A program made the position numbers and the translations under genes. 62,116 nt of DNA, from contig NZ_KB899636.1 in assembly GCF_000378405.1 (NCBI RefSeq), positions 636,168 through 698,283 on the forward strand, written 5' to 3'. This DNA comes from Succinimonas amylolytica DSM 2873. GTDB lineage: Bacteria > Pseudomonadota > Gammaproteobacteria > Enterobacterales > Succinivibrionaceae. The notes beneath the pieces were generated by a model, which ran no database searches, was not told the origin of the DNA, and saw only the letters and a program-made list of their open reading frames with translations. This document shows positions 20,268 to 29,961 of this stretch, piece after piece. How positions within the stretch are numbered: the first letter of the stretch is position 1; each line of letters starts with the position of its first letter.

Positions 20268-20585
20268 ATGTCAGCTAAAATTCGCAAGAATGACGAAGTT
20301 ATTGTTATCGCTGGAAAGGATAAGTCTAAGACCGGTAAGGTTAAGGCTGTTCTTACTAAGGAACATAAGGTTATCGTCGAAGGCATTAATATGGTTAAGA
20401 AACATCAGAAGCCCAGACCTCAGTTTGGAATTCCTGGTGGCATTCTCGAAAAGGAAGCTCCTATCGATGTTTCGAACGTTGCGATTCTGAATCCTTCCAC
20501 CAAGAAGGCAGATCGTGTTGGTTTCAGATTTGAAGACGGAAAGAAAGTACGTTTCTTCAAGTCTAATAATGAACTTGTTAAATAA
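20268..20585 (+). CDS. rplX: Ribosomal protein L24
   Basis: 50S assembly initiator with a KOW domain; 105 residues. [19 protein letters not shown] is the KOW motif. AAGGAG ribosome-binding site 12 bases after rplN. Confidence 0.96.
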   Translation: MSAKIRKNDEVIVIAGKDKSKTGKVKAVLTKEHKVIVEGINMVKKHQKPRPQFGIPGGILEKEAPIDVSNVAILNPSTKKADRVGFRFEDGKKVRFFKSNNELVK

Positions 20586-20597
20586 TCGGAGTTTACA

Positions 20598-21137
20598 ATG
20601 GCGAAACTGCATGATGTTTACAGACAAGAAGTAATCAAGAAGCTTTCTGATAAGTTTGGTTACAAGACTGTCATGCAAGTCCCTAGAATTGAGAAGATTA
20701 CCCTCAATATGGGCGTTGGTGAAGCTGTAGATGACAAGAAGGTTCTTGAGAACGCAGTCAAGGACATGACTGCTATTTCCGGTCAGAAGCCTTTAATCAC
20801 CAAGGTTCGTAAGTCAGTTGCGGGCTTTAAGATTCGTGAGGGCTATCCTATCGGCTGTAAGGTTACCTTACGCGGTGAACGGATGTGGGAATTCCTTGAG
20901 CGTCTTATTTCAATTGCTATGCCTCGTATTCGCGACTTCCGCGGTGTGAGCAGCGAATCATTTGATGGTCGCGGCAATTATTCTATGGGCGTTCGGGAGC
21001 AGATCATTTTCCCCGAAATTGATTTCGATAAGGTTGATACAGTTCGTGGTCTCGATGTAACAATTACCACTACTGCCAAGACCGATGACGAAGCACGCGA
21101 GCTTCTCGCTGCCTTCAATTTCCCGTTCCGTAAGTAA
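20598..21137 (+). CDS. rplE: Ribosomal protein L5
   Basis: 5S rRNA-binding protein of the central protuberance; 179 residues, identical in length to E. coli. Conserved [12 protein letters not shown] and [20 protein letters not shown]. Confidence 0.97.
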   Translation: MAKLHDVYRQEVIKKLSDKFGYKTVMQVPRIEKITLNMGVGEAVDDKKVLENAVKDMTAISGQKPLITKVRKSVAGFKIREGYPIGCKVTLRGERMWEFLERLISIAMPRIRDFRGVSSESFDGRGNYSMGVREQIIFPEIDFDKVDTVRGLDVTITTTAKTDDEARELLAAFNFPFRK

Positions 21138-21149
21138 GGGTGCAGAATT

Positions 21150-21455
21150 ATGGCAAAAACTTCTATGAAGAATCGCGAGGCAAAACGCGAACTTCTCGTA
21201 AATAAGTATTATGAAAAGCGTCAGAAGCTTAAGGCTATTGTATCTGATGTTAACTCTTCTGATGAAGAACGCTGGGCTGCTATAGCTGCGTTGCAGGCGT
21301 TGCCGCGTGATTCGAGTCCGGTTCGTCAGCGCAATCGTTGCTGTATCACAGGTCGTCCTCATGGGTTCCTCCGTAAATTTGGCATGTGCCGTAATATGGT
21401 TCGCGAACATATGATGAAGGGCGAAATTCCGGGTCTTAAGAAGGCCAGCTGGTAA
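21150..21455 (+). CDS. rpsN: Ribosomal protein S14
   Basis: 30S head protein; 101 residues, the long form without a zinc ribbon. The core reads [20 protein letters not shown]. The paired CxxC of the zinc form is absent, although extra cysteines (CC and MC) occur near those positions. Ends [11 protein letters not shown] as in E. coli. Confidence 0.96.
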   Translation: MAKTSMKNREAKRELLVNKYYEKRQKLKAIVSDVNSSDEERWAAIAALQALPRDSSPVRQRNRCCITGRPHGFLRKFGMCRNMVREHMMKGEIPGLKKASW

Positions 21456-21472
21456 TTCAGGGAGATTAACTT

Positions 21473-21865
21473 ATGAGTATGCAAGATCCTATTGCGGATT
21501 TACTGACTCGCATTCGTAACGGCCAGGCTGCTGGCAAGGTTACTGTTTCAGTTCCATCTTCCAAGATGAAGCTGGCTATTGCCAACCTCCTCAAGGAAGA
21601 AGGCTACATTTCAGATGTTAAGGTAACTGGTGACGTTATCAAGACTCTTGAGATCGATCTTAAGTATTACAACGGCAAGCCTGTTGTAGAGCTGATCCAG
21701 AGAGTTTCCCGTCCTGGTCTCCGTATCTACAAGTCCTGTCAGAATCTTCCGAAGATTCAGAACGGTCTTGGCATCGCTGTTATTTCTACTTCTAAGGGCC
21801 TGATGACCGATCGTGCTGCACGCAAGAACGGTGTAGGCGGTGAAGTCGTTTGCTACGTAGCTTAA
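21473..21865 (+). CDS. rpsH: Ribosomal protein S8
   Basis: 30S central-domain protein and, in E. coli, translational repressor of the spc operon; 130 residues. Begins [18 protein letters not shown] and ends [13 protein letters not shown], as in the family. Confidence 0.97.
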   Translation: MSMQDPIADLLTRIRNGQAAGKVTVSVPSSKMKLAIANLLKEEGYISDVKVTGDVIKTLEIDLKYYNGKPVVELIQRVSRPGLRIYKSCQNLPKIQNGLGIAVISTSKGLMTDRAARKNGVGGEVVCYVA

Positions 21866-21875
21866 GGAGTAAATA

Positions 21876-22409
21876 ATGTCAAGAATCGCAAAAGCTCCTG
21901 TAGTTATTCCTGCAGGTGTTGAAGTAAAGCTTGAAGGCCAGGTTCTGACTGTTAAGGGAAAGAACAGTACTCTTTCTCTGAACGTCAATCCAGCTGTTAA
22001 GGTTACTTTTGAAGATAATGAACTTAAGTTTGCTCCTGTTGATGAGTCTAAGAACGCAAATGCTCAGTCTGGAACTGCACGTGCTTTGGCTCATAACATG
22101 GTTGTCGGTGTAAGCCAGGGGTATGTAGTTAAGCTCATACTCAAGGGAGTGGGCTATCGTGCTCAGGCCAAGGGCAATATCGTAACTCTTAATTTAGGTT
22201 ATTCAAATCCTGTTGATTACACTGTGCCTGAAGGAATTAAGGTTGAGACACCTTCTCAGACTGAAATTAATATCAGCGGCGCCGATCGTAATCTGGTTGG
22301 GCAGGTTGCTTCTGAAATTCGTGCTGTTAGAGCTCCTGAGCCTTATAAGGGCAAGGGTGTTCGCTATGCAGACGAAATTGTTCATATCAAAGAAGCTAAG
22401 AAGAAGTAG
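21876..22409 (+). CDS. rplF: Ribosomal protein L6
   Basis: 50S protein near the GTPase-associated centre; 177 residues, E. coli length. Contains the L6 signature region [14 protein letters not shown] near the C-terminus. Confidence 0.97.
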   Translation: MSRIAKAPVVIPAGVEVKLEGQVLTVKGKNSTLSLNVNPAVKVTFEDNELKFAPVDESKNANAQSGTARALAHNMVVGVSQGYVVKLILKGVGYRAQAKGNIVTLNLGYSNPVDYTVPEGIKVETPSQTEINISGADRNLVGQVASEIRAVRAPEPYKGKGVRYADEIVHIKEAKKK

Positions 22410-22418
22410 GAATACGCA

Positions 22419-22769
22419 ATGAATAAAAAAGTATCTCGTCTTCGTCGTGCCACCAAGGCACGTGCCAAGATGCATGAATTGGGTGCTACCCGCTTAGTTG
22501 TTTTTCGTACTCCGCGTCATATTTACGCTCAGGTAATTAACGACGAAGGTAATGTCCTTGCAAGTGCTTCTACTCTTGAGAAGTCTCTTGCTAGTCAGGT
22601 TAAGTATACCGGTAATAAGGAAGCTGCTGCTCTCATTGGAAAAACCATTGCTGAGCGTGCAGTTGCCAAGGAAATTACCAGCGTATCTTTTGATCGTTCC
22701 GGTTTCCAGTATCATGGTCGTGTTGAGGCTCTTGCTCAGGCTGCCCGTGAAGCTGGTCTTAAGTTCTAA
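22419..22769 (+). CDS. rplR: Ribosomal protein L18
   Basis: 5S rRNA-binding protein; 116 residues. Conserved [16 protein letters not shown] and [17 protein letters not shown](K)F at the end. Confidence 0.97.
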   Translation: MNKKVSRLRRATKARAKMHELGATRLVVFRTPRHIYAQVINDEGNVLASASTLEKSLASQVKYTGNKEAAALIGKTIAERAVAKEITSVSFDRSGFQYHGRVEALAQAAREAGLKF

Positions 22770-22780
22770 GGTGGTTGAGA

Positions 22781-23296
22781 ATGGCTAAAAATGAAAACCA
22801 GGCTAACAACGACATGCAGGAAAAGCTGGTTGCTGTAAATCGTGTAGCTAAAGTTGTAAAGGGCGGTCGTATTTTCTCTTTCACCGCTTTGACTGTTGTT
22901 GGTGATGGCAAGGGCAAGGTTGGTTACGGTTACGGTAAGGCCAGTGAAGTACCTGCTGCTATTGCCAAAGCAATGGATCAGGCTCGTCGCGATGCGAATT
23001 CTCGTGGCCGTATTGAGCTCAATGATGGAACTCTTTATCATGATGTTAAGGGGTCTCATGCCGGCTCTACCGTATTTATGAAGCCTGCTTCAGAAGGTAC
23101 CGGTATTATTGCCGGCGGTGCAATGCGTGCCGTTCTGGAAGTTGCCGGTGTTCGTAACGTGCTCGCAAAGGCCTATGGTTCTACTAACCAGGGCAATGTT
23201 GTTCGTGCCACTATCCGTGCTCTTTCTTCTGTAAGATCTCCTGATGAGGTTGCTGCAAAGCGTGGTCTTACTGTTGAGCAGATTCTTGGAGTATAA
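22781..23296 (+). CDS. rpsE: Ribosomal protein S5
   Basis: 30S decoding-fidelity protein with an N-terminal double-stranded RNA-binding domain. The ATG at 22781 ([19 protein letters not shown]) gives 171 residues; a TTG six bases upstream is unlikely. The accuracy loop [19 protein letters not shown] is intact. Confidence 0.96.
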   Translation: MAKNENQANNDMQEKLVAVNRVAKVVKGGRIFSFTALTVVGDGKGKVGYGYGKASEVPAAIAKAMDQARRDANSRGRIELNDGTLYHDVKGSHAGSTVFMKPASEGTGIIAGGAMRAVLEVAGVRNVLAKAYGSTNQGNVVRATIRALSSVRSPDEVAAKRGLTVEQILGV

Positions 23297-23298
23297 CC

Positions 23299-23481
23299 AT
23301 GGCTGACAAAACTCTTAAAGTTACTCAGATCCGCAGTTCTATTGGCAGAAAGCCTAAGCATCTGGCGGTTCTGAAGACTCTTGGCTTGCGTCATATCCGT
23401 CATACTGTTGAAGTACCTGATACTCCGGTTATCCGCGGTATGCTTAATAAGGTTTATTACCTGATCAAGGTGGAGGAATAA
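23299..23481 (+). CDS. rpmD: Ribosomal protein L30
   Basis: Small 50S protein; 60 residues. Conserved [21 protein letters not shown]. Its stop codon directly abuts the rplO start (TAAATG). Confidence 0.96.
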   Translation: MADKTLKVTQIRSSIGRKPKHLAVLKTLGLRHIRHTVEVPDTPVIRGMLNKVYYLIKVEE

Positions 23482-23922
23482 ATGCGTCTTAATGATCTTT
23501 CTCCAGCTGCCGGTTCTAAGAAGAAGGCAGTGCGTGTAGGTCGTGGTATTGGTTCTGGCATAGGCAAAACCTGCGGTCGCGGAATTAAAGGTGCTGGTGC
23601 TCGTAAGAGTGGCGGTACCCGTCCGGGATTTGAAGGCGGCCAGATGCCGATCAAGATTCGTCTTCCTAAGTTTGGTTTCTTCTCCCGTATTGCTGCAGTT
23701 ACTACTGAAGTTCCTCTTAATGAGCTCAGCAAGATTGAGGGTGATGTAGTTGATATGCTCACTCTTAAGCAGGCTAACATCATTAGCGGTAAGTTTGAAA
23801 ACGCGAAGATTATCCTTTCCAAGGAGCCTAAGATTAATCGTGCTTTCACCGTTAAGGGAATTCGTGTAACCAAGGGTGCTAAGGCTGCCATTGAAGCAGC
23901 TGGTGGCAAGGTTGAAGAATAA
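23482..23922 (+). CDS. rplO: Ribosomal protein L15
   Basis: 50S assembly protein; 146 residues. Glycine-rich N-terminus [20 protein letters not shown] followed by [18 protein letters not shown], both diagnostic. Confidence 0.97.
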   Translation: MRLNDLSPAAGSKKKAVRVGRGIGSGIGKTCGRGIKGAGARKSGGTRPGFEGGQMPIKIRLPKFGFFSRIAAVTTEVPLNELSKIEGDVVDMLTLKQANIISGKFENAKIILSKEPKINRAFTVKGIRVTKGAKAAIEAAGGKVEE

Positions 23923-23932
23923 GGGTTAATCA

Positions 23933-25258
23933 ATGGTAGCAAGACCGGGCCAGACAGGTAAAACCAGCAATGAATTAGTGAGTCGCCTATTGTTTGTTTT
24001 TATAGGACTTGTTATATTCCGTCTGGGTTCCTTTGTACCTGTTCCTGGAATTAATACAGATGTCCTTGAAAAGATGTTTTCCGAGCAGAGCGGTAACGTT
24101 CTCGGAATGTTTAACATGTTTTCAGGCGGTGCTCTGTCTCGTGCCTCCATTTTAGCCCTTGGTATAATGCCGTATATTTCATCCGCTATTATCATTCAGC
24201 TAATGGCTGTTATTAATCCGACATTGGCTGAATTGAAAAAAGAGGGTGAGTCCGGCAGACGTACTTTAACCAAATATACTCGCTGGGGAACTCTGTTTCT
24301 TGGTCTGCTTCAGTCTGTAGGCATTGCCTACGGCTTGCCGAACATGATTCCGGGACTTGTTGACGAGGTAAATATGGGGTGGCAATTCATGGTAGTTGCC
24401 ACAGTAAGCCTAACAGCTGGGACCATGTTTTTGATGTGGCTCGGAGAGCAGATTACTGAGAGAGGTGTCGGAAACGGCATTTCCCTTCTCATTTTTGCCG
24501 GTATTGTTGCGGGTCTCCCTCATGCATTGGCAGCAACTTTTGAGCAGGTTCGCCAGGAGGAATTGTCTATAATCGGCATCCTTATAATTGCACTGGTTGT
24601 TGTTTCTGTTACATACTTTGTAGTGTTTGTTGAGCGTGGTCAGCGCCGCATTCCTATAAATTATGCAAAGCGTCAGAACGGTAATCGTTTTTATAATCCA
24701 CCTTCAACCCATTTGCCGTTAAAGCTGAATATGTCCGGTGTTATACCGGCGATTTTCGCTTCCAGTATAATTCTCTTTCCAGGAACTATTGTTGCCTGGC
24801 TTGGGAATGGTCAGGGGCCTGTTGCGAATTTCCTTCAGGAAGTATCAATGCTGTTGCAGCCTGGTCAGCCTTTGTATGAAATTCTTTATGCTGTGGCAAT
24901 TGTGTTTTTCTGCTTTTTCTATACGGCGATGGTCTTTAATCCTCGTGAGATCGCAGATAATCTAAAGAAGAGTGGTGCGTTTATCTCCGGTATTCGTCCT
25001 GGTGAGCAGACAGCCAAGCACATTGATAAGGTAATGACCAGATTGACATTAGCTGGATCTGTATACATGGTTTTTGTGTGCCTTGTTCCACAGTTGTTAA
25101 TGACCTGGTTCAATGTTCAGTTCTATTTTGGCGGAACTTCGTTGCTGATTATCGTTGTGGTTATAATGGATTTTATTGCTCAGCTTCAAAGCCATATGGC
25201 TACTTATCAGTACGGGGATGCTTTGAAGAAGGCAAATTTGATAAATTTTGGTCGATAG
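23933..25258 (+). CDS. secY: Protein translocase subunit SecY
   Basis: Central pore of the SecYEG inner-membrane translocon; 441 residues with ten predicted membrane segments. Motifs include [15 protein letters not shown] in the first segment, [19 protein letters not shown] near the plug, GIVAGLP, and the cytoplasmic loop [11 protein letters not shown]. Encoded in the spc operon before rpmJ, as in E. coli. Every secreted protein in this window (PulA, MalS, RseB, the L,D-transpeptidase) would depend on it. Confidence 0.97.
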   Translation: MVARPGQTGKTSNELVSRLLFVFIGLVIFRLGSFVPVPGINTDVLEKMFSEQSGNVLGMFNMFSGGALSRASILALGIMPYISSAIIIQLMAVINPTLAELKKEGESGRRTLTKYTRWGTLFLGLLQSVGIAYGLPNMIPGLVDEVNMGWQFMVVATVSLTAGTMFLMWLGEQITERGVGNGISLLIFAGIVAGLPHALAATFEQVRQEELSIIGILIIALVVVSVTYFVVFVERGQRRIPINYAKRQNGNRFYNPPSTHLPLKLNMSGVIPAIFASSIILFPGTIVAWLGNGQGPVANFLQEVSMLLQPGQPLYEILYAVAIVFFCFFYTAMVFNPREIADNLKKSGAFISGIRPGEQTAKHIDKVMTRLTLAGSVYMVFVCLVPQLLMTWFNVQFYFGGTSLLIIVVVIMDFIAQLQSHMATYQYGDALKKANLINFGR

Positions 25259-25285
25259 ACCTTCTTTGGACAAAGGAGTCTCATC

Positions 25286-25399
25286 ATGAAAGTTGGTGCT
25301 TCAGTAAAAAAATTCTGTCGTCATTGCAAGATTGTACGTCGTGGCGGTGTTGTTCACGTAATTTGTACTAATCCCAAGCACAAACAGCGTCAGGGTTAA
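25286..25399 (+). CDS. rpmJ: Ribosomal protein L36
   Basis: A 37-residue zinc-ribbon protein: [19 protein letters not shown] with a later C and H ([13 protein letters not shown]), giving the CxxC..C..H zinc site. The start follows AAAGGAG. It is the zinc-containing paralogue type. Last gene of the spc operon. Confidence 0.97.
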   Translation: MKVGASVKKFCRHCKIVRRGGVVHVICTNPKHKQRQG

Positions 25400-25433
25400 T
25401 TTTTAATTTCTGTCACATTTTTGTTGCAATTCG

Positions 25434-25472
25434 ACTGCAAGGTGTGTATATTATGCTCCTTGCAGTTTTTTT
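25434..25472 (+). terminator. Terminator after rpmJ
   Basis: ACTGCAAGG and CCTTGCAGT arms around a 15-base loop, then seven T. The loop contains TATATTAT, so a promoter -10 for the alpha operon may overlap (TTGCAA at 25423, TATATT at 25447). Confidence 0.7.
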
Positions 25473-25485
25473 ATGTGCACTAGTG

Positions 25486-25527
25486 ATCCTCGTGTATCCT
25501 GACGGGCTTTACGAGGATTGTTTTTTT
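25486..25527 (+). promoter_or_regulatory. Attenuator-like hairpin in the alpha operon leader
   Basis: ATCCTCGT and ACGAGGAT arms with a 17-base loop, followed by TGTTTTTTT, 23 bases before the rpsM start. In E. coli this position carries the S4-binding pseudoknot. Whether S4 acts here cannot be told from the sequence; terminator-like form suggests transcriptional attenuation instead. Confidence 0.5.
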
Positions 25528-25549
25528 AACTTGATTTTAGGAGTTTATA

Positions 25550-25906
25550 GTGGCCCGTATAGCTGGTATTAATCTTCCTGATGACAAGCATGCAGTTATT
25601 GCACTGCAGTCTATTTATGGCGTTGGTCCTACTACCGCCAAGAAAATCCTTGCAGATGCAGGTGTTAATCAGGATGCTAAGTTTAAAGACCTGGAAGAAT
25701 CTGTCCTTGACAAGATTCGTGAGCAGGTTTCTCATTACACTGTTGAAGGTGACCTCCGCCGTGAGGTTTCCATGAACATCAAGCGCCTTATCGATCTTGG
25801 CTGCTATCGTGGTATTCGTCATCGTCGTGGTCTTCCGGTTCGCGGTCAGCGTACTAAGACTAACGCCCGCACCCGTAAGGGCCCGCGCAAGGCTATTAAG
25901 AAGTAA
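25550..25906 (+). CDS. rpsM: Ribosomal protein S13
   Basis: 30S head protein bridging to the 50S; 118 residues. Starts with GTG (25550) preceded by TTAGGAG. Conserved [19 protein letters not shown] and the basic tail [14 protein letters not shown]. First gene of the alpha operon. Confidence 0.96.
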   Translation: MARIAGINLPDDKHAVIALQSIYGVGPTTAKKILADAGVNQDAKFKDLEESVLDKIREQVSHYTVEGDLRREVSMNIKRLIDLGCYRGIRHRRGLPVRGQRTKTNARTRKGPRKAIKK

Positions 25907-25921
25907 GCGAGGATATTGATA

Positions 25922-26308
25922 ATGGCAAATAATGAACAGACCCGTCGTCGTTCTAAGAAGCAGGTAGCTGATGGCATTGCTCACATCCATGCTTCTTTTA
26001 ACAACACTATCGTTACCATCTCTGATCGCCAGGGTAATGCTTTGTCCTGGGCTACTTCAGGTGGTTCTGGTTTCCGTGGTTCCCGTAAGTCTACTCCTTA
26101 TGCCGCTCAGGTTGCTGCTGAACGTGCCGGTGAGGCTGCCAAGGAATTTGGTGTAAGAAATCTTGAGGTTCTTGTTAAAGGCCCCGGCCCTGGTCGTGAA
26201 TCTACTATTCGCGCTCTTAACGCTATTGGTTTCAAGATTACCAACATTACTGATGTTACTCCAATTCCCCACAATGGCTGCCGTCCCCCCAAGAAGCGTC
26301 GTGTATAG
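25922..26308 (+). CDS. rpsK: Ribosomal protein S11
   Basis: 30S platform protein; 128 residues from the ATG at 25922, with GCGAGGA upstream (an in-frame TTG at 25916 is rejected). Conserved [19 protein letters not shown] and [13 protein letters not shown]. Confidence 0.96.
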   Translation: MANNEQTRRRSKKQVADGIAHIHASFNNTIVTISDRQGNALSWATSGGSGFRGSRKSTPYAAQVAAERAGEAAKEFGVRNLEVLVKGPGPGRESTIRALNAIGFKITNITDVTPIPHNGCRPPKKRRV

Positions 26309-26336
26309 TTTAACTGGTATTTTGGAGATAGATTAA

Positions 26337-26978
26337 ATGGCTAGATATATTGGACCGTCTTTAAAGCTTAGCCGCCGTGAAGGTTGCGATCTGTTTTTAA
26401 AGTCCGGTGTTAACACTTACGAAAAGAAGTGCAAAAAGGCTGAGAAGCTTCCTGGCGTTCATGGCGCTGAAAAGCCTCGTGCTTCCGAATATGGTACTCA
26501 GCTTCGTGAAAAGCAGAAGGTACGTCGTCTGTATGGTGTTCTGGAGCGTCAGTTCCGTAATTACTATCGGAAGGCCAGCCAGATGAAGGGCAATACTGGC
26601 GAGAACCTCCTTCAGCTCCTTGAGTCCAGACTTGACAATGTTGTTTATCGTATGGGATTTGGTTCTACTCGTGCCGAAGCTCGTCAGCTTGTCAGCCACA
26701 AGGCTATTCAGATTACCCTCAAGGGATCTGATGTTGCAAGAACAGTTAACATACCTTCTTTCCAGGTTCCGGAAGGAGCTACAGTTTCTGTCCGTGAGAA
26801 GGCTAAGAACCAGGATCGCATTATTACCGCTCTTGATCTTGCCAGCAAGAGGGAAAAGCCTGAGTGGATTGACGTTGATGTAGAAAAGAAGTCAGGCGTG
26901 TTTACTCACAAGCCTGAGCGTTCTTCTCTGCCTTCTGACATTAAAGAACAGCTCATCGTCGAACTCTACTCCAAGTAA
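26337..26978 (+). CDS. rpsD: Ribosomal protein S4
   Basis: 30S assembly protein and in E. coli translational repressor of the alpha operon; 213 residues, slightly longer than the E. coli 206. S4 RNA-binding domain [19 protein letters not shown] is clear. An insert-like acidic stretch [18 protein letters not shown] lies near the C-terminus as in the family. Confidence 0.97.
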   Translation: MARYIGPSLKLSRREGCDLFLKSGVNTYEKKCKKAEKLPGVHGAEKPRASEYGTQLREKQKVRRLYGVLERQFRNYYRKASQMKGNTGENLLQLLESRLDNVVYRMGFGSTRAEARQLVSHKAIQITLKGSDVARTVNIPSFQVPEGATVSVREKAKNQDRIITALDLASKREKPEWIDVDVEKKSGVFTHKPERSSLPSDIKEQLIVELYSK

Positions 26979-27004
26979 TTTGGTCTCGCAAAGAGGATAT
27001 AATT

Positions 27005-28003
27005 TTGGGTTCTGTAACAGATTTTTTAAAACCGAGAAAGGTTGGGATTACACCAGTACGTTCAAATCGCTCTCATGTTTCTCTAGAACCATTGGAGCGC
27101 GGTTTTGGCAATACTCTTGGACAGGCTCTTCGTCGTGTCCTTCTGATGTCCCTTCCTGGTTGTGCCATCACTCAGGTGAAAATCGAAGGTGTTGAGCATG
27201 AATATAGTATTAAGAGCGATATTCAGGAAGAGATTTTGGAGGTTCTTCTTAATCTTAAAGGTGTTGCTGTAAATATTACGGATGAAGCCAAGGATGATGT
27301 TGTTGTATCACTGGTAAAGTCCGGTACAGGACCTGTTTATGCAAGTGACATAAAGCTTTCGGATGATGTTCAGGTATATAATCCTGATCATGTGATCTGC
27401 CATCTTAATTCTTCAAAGTCCTCTATTGAGATGACTCTGAGAATTCAGAGAGGTGCCGGTTATGTTCCAGCAAATTCGCCTAAGCGTCAGGCTGAGGCCC
27501 GTGAAGCAGGAACCATCCTCCTAGATGCTTCTTACACTCCCATTAGGTATTTTTCTTACGAAGTGCAGTCAGCTCGTCTCGAACAGAGAACTGATCTTGA
27601 TGGCCTTGAGATTGAAGTTGAAACCAATGGTGTCATTGATCCTGAAGAAGCTATCCGGGAAGGCGCACTGTTACTTCGTGAACAGCTATCTTCCTTTGTA
27701 GATTTAGATGCCGTTAAGGTAAGTGCTCCCGTTGAACAAACACAGGCTCCTGTTCTGGATCCTGCTCTTCTTAGATCTGTTGATGATCTTGAGCTTACTG
27801 TTCGCTCGGCCAACTGCCTTAAAGCGGAATCCATTCACTTAATTGGTGATTTGGTTCAGTGTACTGAGGTAGAACTTCTAAAGGCTAAGAACTTAGGTCG
27901 TAAGTCTCTTAATGAGATTAAAGACGTTCTTGCGCAAAGAGGTTTGTCTCTTGGTATGCGTATTGAGAACTGGGATGCAGCTTCTCAGCAGGCCAAATCA
28001 TAA
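27005..28003 (+). CDS. rpoA: RNA polymerase alpha subunit 1 (alpha-operon copy)
   Basis: Alpha scaffolds RNA polymerase assembly and contacts UP elements and activators through its C-terminal domain. The protein has 332 residues and starts at TTG 27005 after AAGAGGA; no ATG is available before the conserved [19 protein letters not shown]-terminal dimerisation and beta/beta-prime contact domain (about 1-235), linker, C-terminal domain (about 250-325) with intact [11 protein letters not shown]. Compared with E. coli it keeps [10 protein letters not shown], but the normally conserved DERPIGRLLVDACYSP segment reads [16 protein letters not shown]. The C-terminal domain has unusual changes ([21 protein letters not shown]). 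It occupies the normal site between rpsD and rplQ. A second alpha gene lies at 28605. Confidence 0.95.
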   Translation: MGSVTDFLKPRKVGITPVRSNRSHVSLEPLERGFGNTLGQALRRVLLMSLPGCAITQVKIEGVEHEYSIKSDIQEEILEVLLNLKGVAVNITDEAKDDVVVSLVKSGTGPVYASDIKLSDDVQVYNPDHVICHLNSSKSSIEMTLRIQRGAGYVPANSPKRQAEAREAGTILLDASYTPIRYFSYEVQSARLEQRTDLDGLEIEVETNGVIDPEEAIREGALLLREQLSSFVDLDAVKVSAPVEQTQAPVLDPALLRSVDDLELTVRSANCLKAESIHLIGDLVQCTEVELLKAKNLGRKSLNEIKDVLAQRGLSLGMRIENWDAASQQAKS

Positions 28004-28027
28004 AACTTTTTTAGAAGGAAAAGTGTC

Positions 28028-28444
28028 ATGCGTCATCGTATGAGCGGCCGCCAGTTGAGCCGCAACACCAGTGCAAGAGCCGCATTGCTCCGTTCGCTTA
28101 CTGTAGCTCTTTTCAGAAGAGAAACCATTAGAACTACTCTTCCGAAGGCTAAGGAGCTTCGTCGCTTTGCTGAGCCTCTTATTACTAAAGCAAAGGTTGA
28201 TTCAGTTGCCAACCGTCGTCATGTTTTTGCAGTTTTGCGTGATCGTGATATTGTAACTAAGCTTTTTAATGACATTGCCAAGCGTGTTCTTGCCCGTGAA
28301 GCTGATGAGTCAAAAGGCAAGGGTGGTTATACCCGTGTTCTGAAGTGCGGTCTTCGTCCTGGAGATCAGGCTCAGATGGCTTTCATCTCACTTGTTGATG
28401 TTAAAGCTGAAGAACCTGCTGCCGAGGCAACCTCTGCTGAATAA
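28028..28444 (+). CDS. rplQ: Ribosomal protein L17
   Basis: 50S tunnel-exit protein; 138 residues, about ten more than E. coli because of an acidic Ala/Glu tail ([14 protein letters not shown]). [20 protein letters not shown] is diagnostic. Ends the canonical alpha operon and is followed by a strong terminator. Confidence 0.97.
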   Translation: MRHRMSGRQLSRNTSARAALLRSLTVALFRRETIRTTLPKAKELRRFAEPLITKAKVDSVANRRHVFAVLRDRDIVTKLFNDIAKRVLAREADESKGKGGYTRVLKCGLRPGDQAQMAFISLVDVKAEEPAAEATSAE

Positions 28445-28457
28445 GCATATCTAGATA

Positions 28458-28487
28458 TGAGCCCCGTTTTTCTCGGGGCTTTTTTGC
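28458..28487 (+). terminator. Terminator after rplQ
   Basis: GCCCCG-TTTTTCT-CGGGGC hairpin followed by TTTTTT. It separates the canonical alpha operon from the second rpoA gene. Confidence 0.88.
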
Positions 28488-28526
28488 TTATATTTATTAA
28501 GCTTTCTTTTTGATGTAAAATTAGTG

Positions 28527-28554
28527 ACTGATGAATTTTAGATAATTCGTCAGT
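28527..28554. promoter_or_regulatory. Inverted repeat upstream of the second rpoA
   Basis: ACTGATGAATT and AATTCGTCAGT pair through 11 positions (one wobble) around TTAGAT, followed by TTTGTCC. It lies 50 bases before the second rpoA start, downstream of the rplQ terminator. It may be an operator over a promoter or an RNA hairpin. No clear -35/-10 pair was found; GATAAT (28541-28546) and TATTAT (28571-28576) are candidates for -10. Confidence 0.45.
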
Positions 28555-28604
28555 TTTGTCCTGTATCGGTTATTATCCGGTAAGAAATAATTGAGGTATC
28601 TGCC

Positions 28605-29654
28605 TTGGACTTCGTAAAAGATTTTTTTAAGCCTCAGGAAGCAAGGATTGAAAGTATTTCTGATACTCAGTCAAAAATTGTTCTTGAGCCTTTTGAACCT
28701 AATTTCGGTCTTACTCTTGGTAATGCTCTTAGGCGTATCCTTCTTTCCTCCATGCCAGGATCCGCCATATATTCCTGTGAAATTAATGATGTAAATCATG
28801 AATATACTACTAAAGAGGGATTGCAGGAAGATATTCTCATTCTCCTTCTGAACCTTAAAAAGATCGCCGTATCTATTGACAATCTCACCAGAGATGATGC
28901 TCTTCTTCAACTGAGGGTTAATGATCCAACGGCCCAGGACGATGGTATTACTAACGCAAAAACTGATTACGTGGGTCCGATTACCGCAGGCGATATTTAT
29001 TGTCCCGCCGGAGTTACTATTCATAATCCGGAGCTGGTTATCTGTCATATCACTAGCAGAACTGTTCCGTTCAAAATGAAGCTTCATGTAAATCGTGGCC
29101 GCGGTTTTCTTCGTGGTGATCTTCGGGCACATCCTGAGGGTGACGAAAGATTTGTTGGACGTTTGATGGTTGATGCCGCATACAGCCCCGTTGTTAATGT
29201 AGCTTATACTGTTAGTAAGTACAACGATCCCGATGGACGCGATGATCTGGAATCTCTTACCATTAATTTGACCACTGACGGAACTATTTCTCCTCAGATG
29301 GCTCTTCGCAGAGCTTCCACAATTTTTTATGAGCAGCTGAATACCTTTATTGATATTCATTCTGAATCTGAAACCACTGCCAAGGTTGTTGAAGAACCTA
29401 AGATTGATCCCAAGCTCCTTAAAACTGTTGAGGATCTTGAGCTTACTGTTCGTTCTGCAAATTGTCTTAAGGCTGAAGGAATTCATTATATTGGTGATCT
29501 TGTTCAGAAAACCGAAGTTGAACTTCTCAAGACTCCGAATCTTGGTAAGAAATCTCTTACCGAAATTAAGGATGTCCTTGCAAAAGAAGGCCTCTCTCTT
29601 GGTATGCGTCTGGATAATTGGCCTCCTCAGGATGATGAAGATCCAAAGGAATAA
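28605..29654 (+). CDS. Second RNA polymerase alpha subunit (alpha 2)
   Basis: A complete alpha subunit paralogue of 349 residues. It starts at TTG 28605 after TTGAGG, mirroring the TTG start of the first copy. N-terminal domain: [40 protein letters not shown] and [18 protein letters not shown] are E. coli-like, but the conserved VEQRTDLD segment is replaced by [12 protein letters not shown]. There is an extra loop around [22 protein letters not shown]. The linker and C-terminal domain are close to E. coli, ending [19 protein letters not shown] and [13 protein letters not shown]. No frameshift or stop, so it appears functional and under purifying selection. It is probably transcribed separately. 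The only well-known precedent for two alpha subunits is Francisella. Confidence 0.95.
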   Translation: MDFVKDFFKPQEARIESISDTQSKIVLEPFEPNFGLTLGNALRRILLSSMPGSAIYSCEINDVNHEYTTKEGLQEDILILLLNLKKIAVSIDNLTRDDALLQLRVNDPTAQDDGITNAKTDYVGPITAGDIYCPAGVTIHNPELVICHITSRTVPFKMKLHVNRGRGFLRGDLRAHPEGDERFVGRLMVDAAYSPVVNVAYTVSKYNDPDGRDDLESLTINLTTDGTISPQMALRRASTIFYEQLNTFIDIHSESETTAKVVEEPKIDPKLLKTVEDLELTVRSANCLKAEGIHYIGDLVQKTEVELLKTPNLGKKSLTEIKDVLAKEGLSLGMRLDNWPPQDDEDPKE

Positions 29655-29694
29655 TTTTTTTTGATCTTCTTTCCCGGTTAGTTTCTTCGTTATG

Positions 29695-29726
29695 ACCTGT
29701 GCTAACTTTTAAGCGCAGGTTGTTTA
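29695..29726 (+). terminator. Terminator after the second rpoA
   Basis: ACCTGTGC and GCGCAGGT arms (one wobble) with a 10-base loop, then TGTTTATTTT. Confidence 0.65.
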
Positions 29727-29961
29727 TTTTGAAATGAAACTATTTCAGTTTTCGAATTTTGTTTAAATTCTCTTACCTGCTCTTAATTCCTCCTTTTTTT
29801 CTTTTTGTTTGTTTCACATTTTTGCTACTGTATTCTCTCTTCTATTCGTTATTGCCTCTGCTTTTATTTATAATTTTCTCTTAAACCCTATACTGTTTAT
29901 GACCCTTCTTTGATGTCATATCATTGCGCCGATGTTTTTGTTTTCGAGGTCGATTTTAACT
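29727..29961. other. Gene-free T-rich upstream region of malS
   Basis: Pyrimidine-rich sequence without an open gene. It presumably contains the malS promoter; no confident -35/-10 pair, MalT box or hairpin was recognised. Confidence 0.4.

Noticed and set aside
28671-29486. Minus-strand open frame of 271 codons opposite the second rpoA
   Set aside because: Antisense to a conserved alpha subunit; low-complexity translation and no ribosome-binding site.
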